Below are positions 60,994-64,000 of a DNA stretch of 64,000 nucleotides, piece by piece. Source of the stretch: Cupriavidus sp. (lineage in GTDB: Bacteria > Pseudomonadota > Gammaproteobacteria > Burkholderiales > Burkholderiaceae); contig JAPSLP010000024.1 of NCBI GenBank assembly GCA_031180665.1, positions 1-64,000 of the forward strand, given 5' to 3'. Position 1 is the stretch's first letter. Every line of letters starts with the position of its first letter. Under the pieces are notes generated by a model. It was not told the DNA's origin and did not search any database. It was given only the letters and a program-made list of their open reading frames with translations. Both the position numbers and the translations under genes were made by a program.

Positions 60994-61605
60994 ATGCCCA
61001 ACCGACTCGATCAGGCCCGTCGCCTGCTGGCCCTCGCGCAGACGGGCCTGCACTACAGCCGCGATCCCTTCGATGCCGAGCGCTATCGCGAAATTGCGGC
61101 CATCGCGCACGCACAGATTGCCGCGCTGGCCGAGGGCGATGCGCAGGACGTCGCGCGGCTGTTCATGCCGGAAGCGGGCTACGCCAATCCGAAGCTCGAC
61201 GTACGCTGCGCCGTGTTCGACGAAGCCGGCCGCGTGTTGCTGGTGCGCGAAGCGGCCGAGGGCCTGTGGTCCCTGCCCGGCGGCTGGGCCGATGTCGGCG
61301 CGACGCCGGCAGAGAACGCGGCGCGCGAGGTCAGGGAGGAGAGCGGCTATACGGTGCGCATCGGCCGGTTGCTGGCGCTGTGGGACATGCGCAGGCACGC
61401 GCATCCCGCCTCGCCGTTCCATATCTGGAAGCTGGTCTTCGACGGCGCGATCGTCGCCGCGGGCGCGCCCACCGATGGCGAGACCGATCAGGCCGGATTC
61501 TTCGCTCTCGATGCGCTGCCGCCGTTGTCGGTGGCCCGCATTCTGCCCGAGCAGTTGCGGCGGCTGGGGCAACTGCATCGCGACGGCGGCATGGCGTTCG
61601 ATTAG
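60994..61605 (+). CDS. NUDIX hydrolase
   Basis: Nudix box GGWADVGATPAENAAREVREESGYTV. Confidence 0.93.
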   Translation: MPNRLDQARRLLALAQTGLHYSRDPFDAERYREIAAIAHAQIAALAEGDAQDVARLFMPEAGYANPKLDVRCAVFDEAGRVLLVREAAEGLWSLPGGWADVGATPAENAAREVREESGYTVRIGRLLALWDMRRHAHPASPFHIWKLVFDGAIVAAGAPTDGETDQAGFFALDALPPLSVARILPEQLRRLGQLHRDGGMAFD

Positions 61606-61654
61606 GCTGCCGGCAGGCGGGCCGTGCGGATGGCCGCGCATGGCCGTTCGTCGT

Positions 61655-62515
61655 TCAGCCGCCAAGGCGCGACAGCACCGCCCGATTCAGGTCCTGGATC
61701 TGGTCCTCGCAGGCTTGCGGATATTCCAGTCCCGCGCGCTGTGCCACCTCTCGTCCCAGGCGCCCGTACAGCCGGACCGTCGCTTCGAAAGCGCGTCGTG
61801 CATCGGCGGTGTCGAACCGTCCGAATACCTGCTGCATCGCATGCCACGTATCCCGGTCGACCCACTGTTCCATGCGCAGGCCGTTGTGCCAGACATCGAC
61901 ATTGCCGCCATGCAGCGCCAGCGCGTGCCATTGCGCCATGCGCAGCAGCAACGTCTTCATCGTCCAGTCGCGCTGCTTGACCAGCCACAGCTCGCCACGC
62001 GCCAGATACCGGGGGACATGAAAGGCTTCGAACCAGAACTCTTCGACACTGGTCTGGAATTCCTGCTGCGAAGGCAGCGGTTCAACCGGGAACCGGTACG
62101 GCGCAGGGGCCAGCGATGCGGCAACTCCCGCCTTGTCCAGCAGGACGCGATAGCCGCGCGCATAGAGGTCGTCCAGACCGGCTGGAGCGGTGACGCGACG
62201 CAGGCGTTCGATGCCGGCAACGGTGAAGTCGATCTTGACGCCGCCCCGGTATATCGCCAGCCGCGTCGGCCACGGCTGATCGTTGCCGGCTTCAAGGCGC
62301 AACACCGTGATCAGTTCGCCAATCCGGTGGAGCCAGCCGTCGTCCCGGACGAGGGCATCGGAGTCGGACGTGATGATCTCGATATCGAGGTCGGAATACT
62401 CGTCCGCGGAATCGTCCTGGCGAGCCAGCGAACCGGTCTGGATCAGCGCCACCACCGCGTCCGTGGCGCTGGCCCAGTCCAGTACCGATTGCAGATAGTC
62501 GGCTCGTGATGTCAT
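61655..62515 (-). CDS. Aminoglycoside 6-adenylyltransferase-like (ANT(6)) nucleotidyltransferase
   Basis: VVALIQTGSLARQDDSADEYSDLDIEIIT; KIDFTVAGIERL; EEFWFEAFHVPRYLARGELWLVKQRDWTMKTLLLRMAQWHAL. Confidence 0.8.
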   Translation of the reverse strand: MTSRADYLQSVLDWASATDAVVALIQTGSLARQDDSADEYSDLDIEIITSDSDALVRDDGWLHRIGELITVLRLEAGNDQPWPTRLAIYRGGVKIDFTVAGIERLRRVTAPAGLDDLYARGYRVLLDKAGVAASLAPAPYRFPVEPLPSQQEFQTSVEEFWFEAFHVPRYLARGELWLVKQRDWTMKTLLLRMAQWHALALHGGNVDVWHNGLRMEQWVDRDTWHAMQQVFGRFDTADARRAFEATVRLYGRLGREVAQRAGLEYPQACEDQIQDLNRAVLSRLGG

Positions 62516-62522
62516 GCGAAGC

Positions 62523-62876
62523 TCAGCAGTTTCGCCTCAGCATCCGATGGGACTCGGCATAGGCGCGCAGCGCATCGTTGATACGCGTTTGCCAGCCATC
62601 GCCGGTGGCCTTGAACGCCTGCAGAACGTCGGGATCCAGTCGCAGGGTTTGACTGACCTTGCGCTCGGCCGCAGGCAGGGCGGGCCGGCCCCGTCGCTTG
62701 ATCAGCGCATCAGCCTTTTCCTCGCCCAGCACTTCGGCAAATACTTCACGTGCCCGCCGCATACCCTTGATTTGCCCGGTCGTCAGTTCGACCGCATCCG
62801 GATCGCCCGCGATGCCGCGGACGATTGCGGCATCCTCGTCGGCGGTCGGCATGGCCGGCTTGGGTTTCCTGTTCAT
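62523..62876 (-). CDS. BrnA-antitoxin-like DNA-binding protein
   Basis: MNRKPKPAMPTADEDAAIVRGIAGDPDAVELT...SQTLRLDPDVLQAFKATGDGWQTRINDALRAYAESHRM. Confidence 0.8.
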   Translation of the reverse strand: MNRKPKPAMPTADEDAAIVRGIAGDPDAVELTTGQIKGMRRAREVFAEVLGEEKADALIKRRGRPALPAAERKVSQTLRLDPDVLQAFKATGDGWQTRINDALRAYAESHRMLRRNC

Positions 62877-62878
62877 CG

Positions 62879-64000
62879 TCACGCACCTCTCGGACGTTGG
62901 CCCCGCGGCCGCAGCACCCACAGCGCGACGATCCCGCCCACCACGCCCCAGAACGCCGAGCCGATGCCGACCAGCGTCATGCCCGATGCCGTGATCATGA
63001 AGGTCAGCAGCGCGGCCTCGCGCTCGCCGGGGTTCAGCATCGCCGTGGTCAGGCCGCTGGCGATGGAGCCGAGCAGCGCGAACGCCGCCACCGCGATCAC
63101 CAGCGCCTGCGGGAAGGCCGCGAACAGCGCCGCGATGCTGGCAGCCAGCGTGCCGGCGACCAGGTAGCCGATGCCGCAGACGACCGCCGCGGTGTAGCGC
63201 CGTGCCGGGTCCGGGTGCGCCTCGCTGCCGGTGCAGATCGCCGCCGTGATCGCGGCAAGGTTGATGCCGTGCGAGCCGAACGGAGCGAGCACGGCGGAGG
63301 CGATGCCCGTCACGGCGATCAGCGGCGACGCCTTGACGTGATAGCCGTCGGCCCGCAGCACGGCCAGGCCAGGGATGTTCTGCGATGCCAGCGCGACGAT
63401 GAACAGCGGAATCGCGATGCTGACGAAGGCCTGCAGCGAGAATGCCGGGGTCGTCCACACCGGCGCCGCCACCGCGAAATGGAACTGCTCGAAATGCAGC
63501 TGCCCGAGCATGCCGGCCAGCACCACGCCGATCACCAGCACGCCCGGCACCGCATAGCGGGGCCACCAGCGCTTGCCCAGCAGATAGACCGCGAACATCG
63601 GCAACAGCAGCAGCGTCTGGTGCTGCGCCTGCACGAACACGTCGATGCTGATGCGGAACAGGATGCCGGCGAGCAGCGCCGCCGCGATGCTGGCCGGCAG
63701 CGCGCGCATCAGCCGGTCGAACCAGCCGGTCAGGCCGGCGGCCGTCATCAGCAGCGCCGCCAGCAGGAAAGCGCCGATCGCCTCGGCATAGGGCACGCCG
63801 GGCAGGCTCGCAATCAGCAGCGCGGCGCCGGGCGTGGACCACGCGATCACGACCGGCACGCGCGTGAGCAGTGACAGCCCGATGGTGGTCACGCCCATGC
63901 CGATCGACAGCGCCCAGATCCACGAGGCGATTTGCGCGTCGCTCAGATGCGCGGCCTGTCCGGCCTGGATCATCAGCACCAGCGAGCTGGTGTAACCGGT
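62879..64000 (-). CDS. benE: Benzoate/H+ symporter BenE family transporter (5' end outside window)
   Basis: LTRVPVVIAWSTPGAALLIASLPGVPYAEAIGAFLLAALLMTAAGLTGWFDRLMRALPASIAAALLAGILFRI...APFGSHGINLAAITAAICTGSEAHPDP. Confidence 0.92.
   Translation of the reverse strand, partial: TGYTSSLVLMIQAGQAAHLSDAQIASWIWALSIGMGVTTIGLSLLTRVPVVIAWSTPGAALLIASLPGVPYAEAIGAFLLAALLMTAAGLTGWFDRLMRALPASIAAALLAGILFRISIDVFVQAQHQTLLLLPMFAVYLLGKRWWPRYAVPGVLVIGVVLAGMLGQLHFEQFHFAVAAPVWTTPAFSLQAFVSIAIPLFIVALASQNIPGLAVLRADGYHVKASPLIAVTGIASAVLAPFGSHGINLAAITAAICTGSEAHPDPARRYTAAVVCGIGYLVAGTLAASIAALFAAFPQALVIAVAAFALLGSIASGLTTAMLNPGEREAALLTFMITASGMTLVGIGSAFWGVVGGIVALWVLRPRGQRPRGA

Overview
This is a high-GC bacterial chromosome window, Burkholderiales-like (Cupriavidus/Ralstonia type; inferred from gene content such as a cphA/cphA' pair and trxB-ftsK-lolA-rarA-serS, not from a search). 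Most of it is ordinary core or metabolic genes: the 3' end of a PII gene, Smr protein, trxB, ftsK, lolA, a dispersed ferric-iron ABC transporter, rarA, serS, gltI-like, dadA-like, LysR, PAP2 phosphatase, CBS-domain hemolysin-family protein, a polar amino-acid ABC transporter, cyanophycin synthetases with an associated ABC exporter and DUF1854 protein, a DEAD-box helicase, Trk/Ktr K+ uptake, NUDIX and benE. There are two tRNAs (Ser-CGA, Arg-CCT). The most distinctive regions are: (1) a ~12.2 kb TpsA/FHA-type exoprotein with an ESPR signal and ~22 in-frame, strictly 306-bp (102-aa) near-identical repeats, including a higher-order 5-unit duplication; it is followed by its TpsB partner and flanked by a divergent receiver/AraC regulator; (2) a tRNA-Arg-linked island containing a frameshifted P4-type integrase remnant, an intact RelA/SpoT-domain (small alarmone synthetase-like) gene and decayed phage genes; (3) a translationally coupled, apparently cytoplasmic subtilase plus ComEC-like MBL hydrolase pair; (4) an internally deleted Rpn-like nuclease and a small partner gene just downstream of tRNA-Ser. 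No CRISPR arrays, rRNAs or intact IS elements were seen. All calls come from reading the sequence and the supplied ORF translations; no database search was run.
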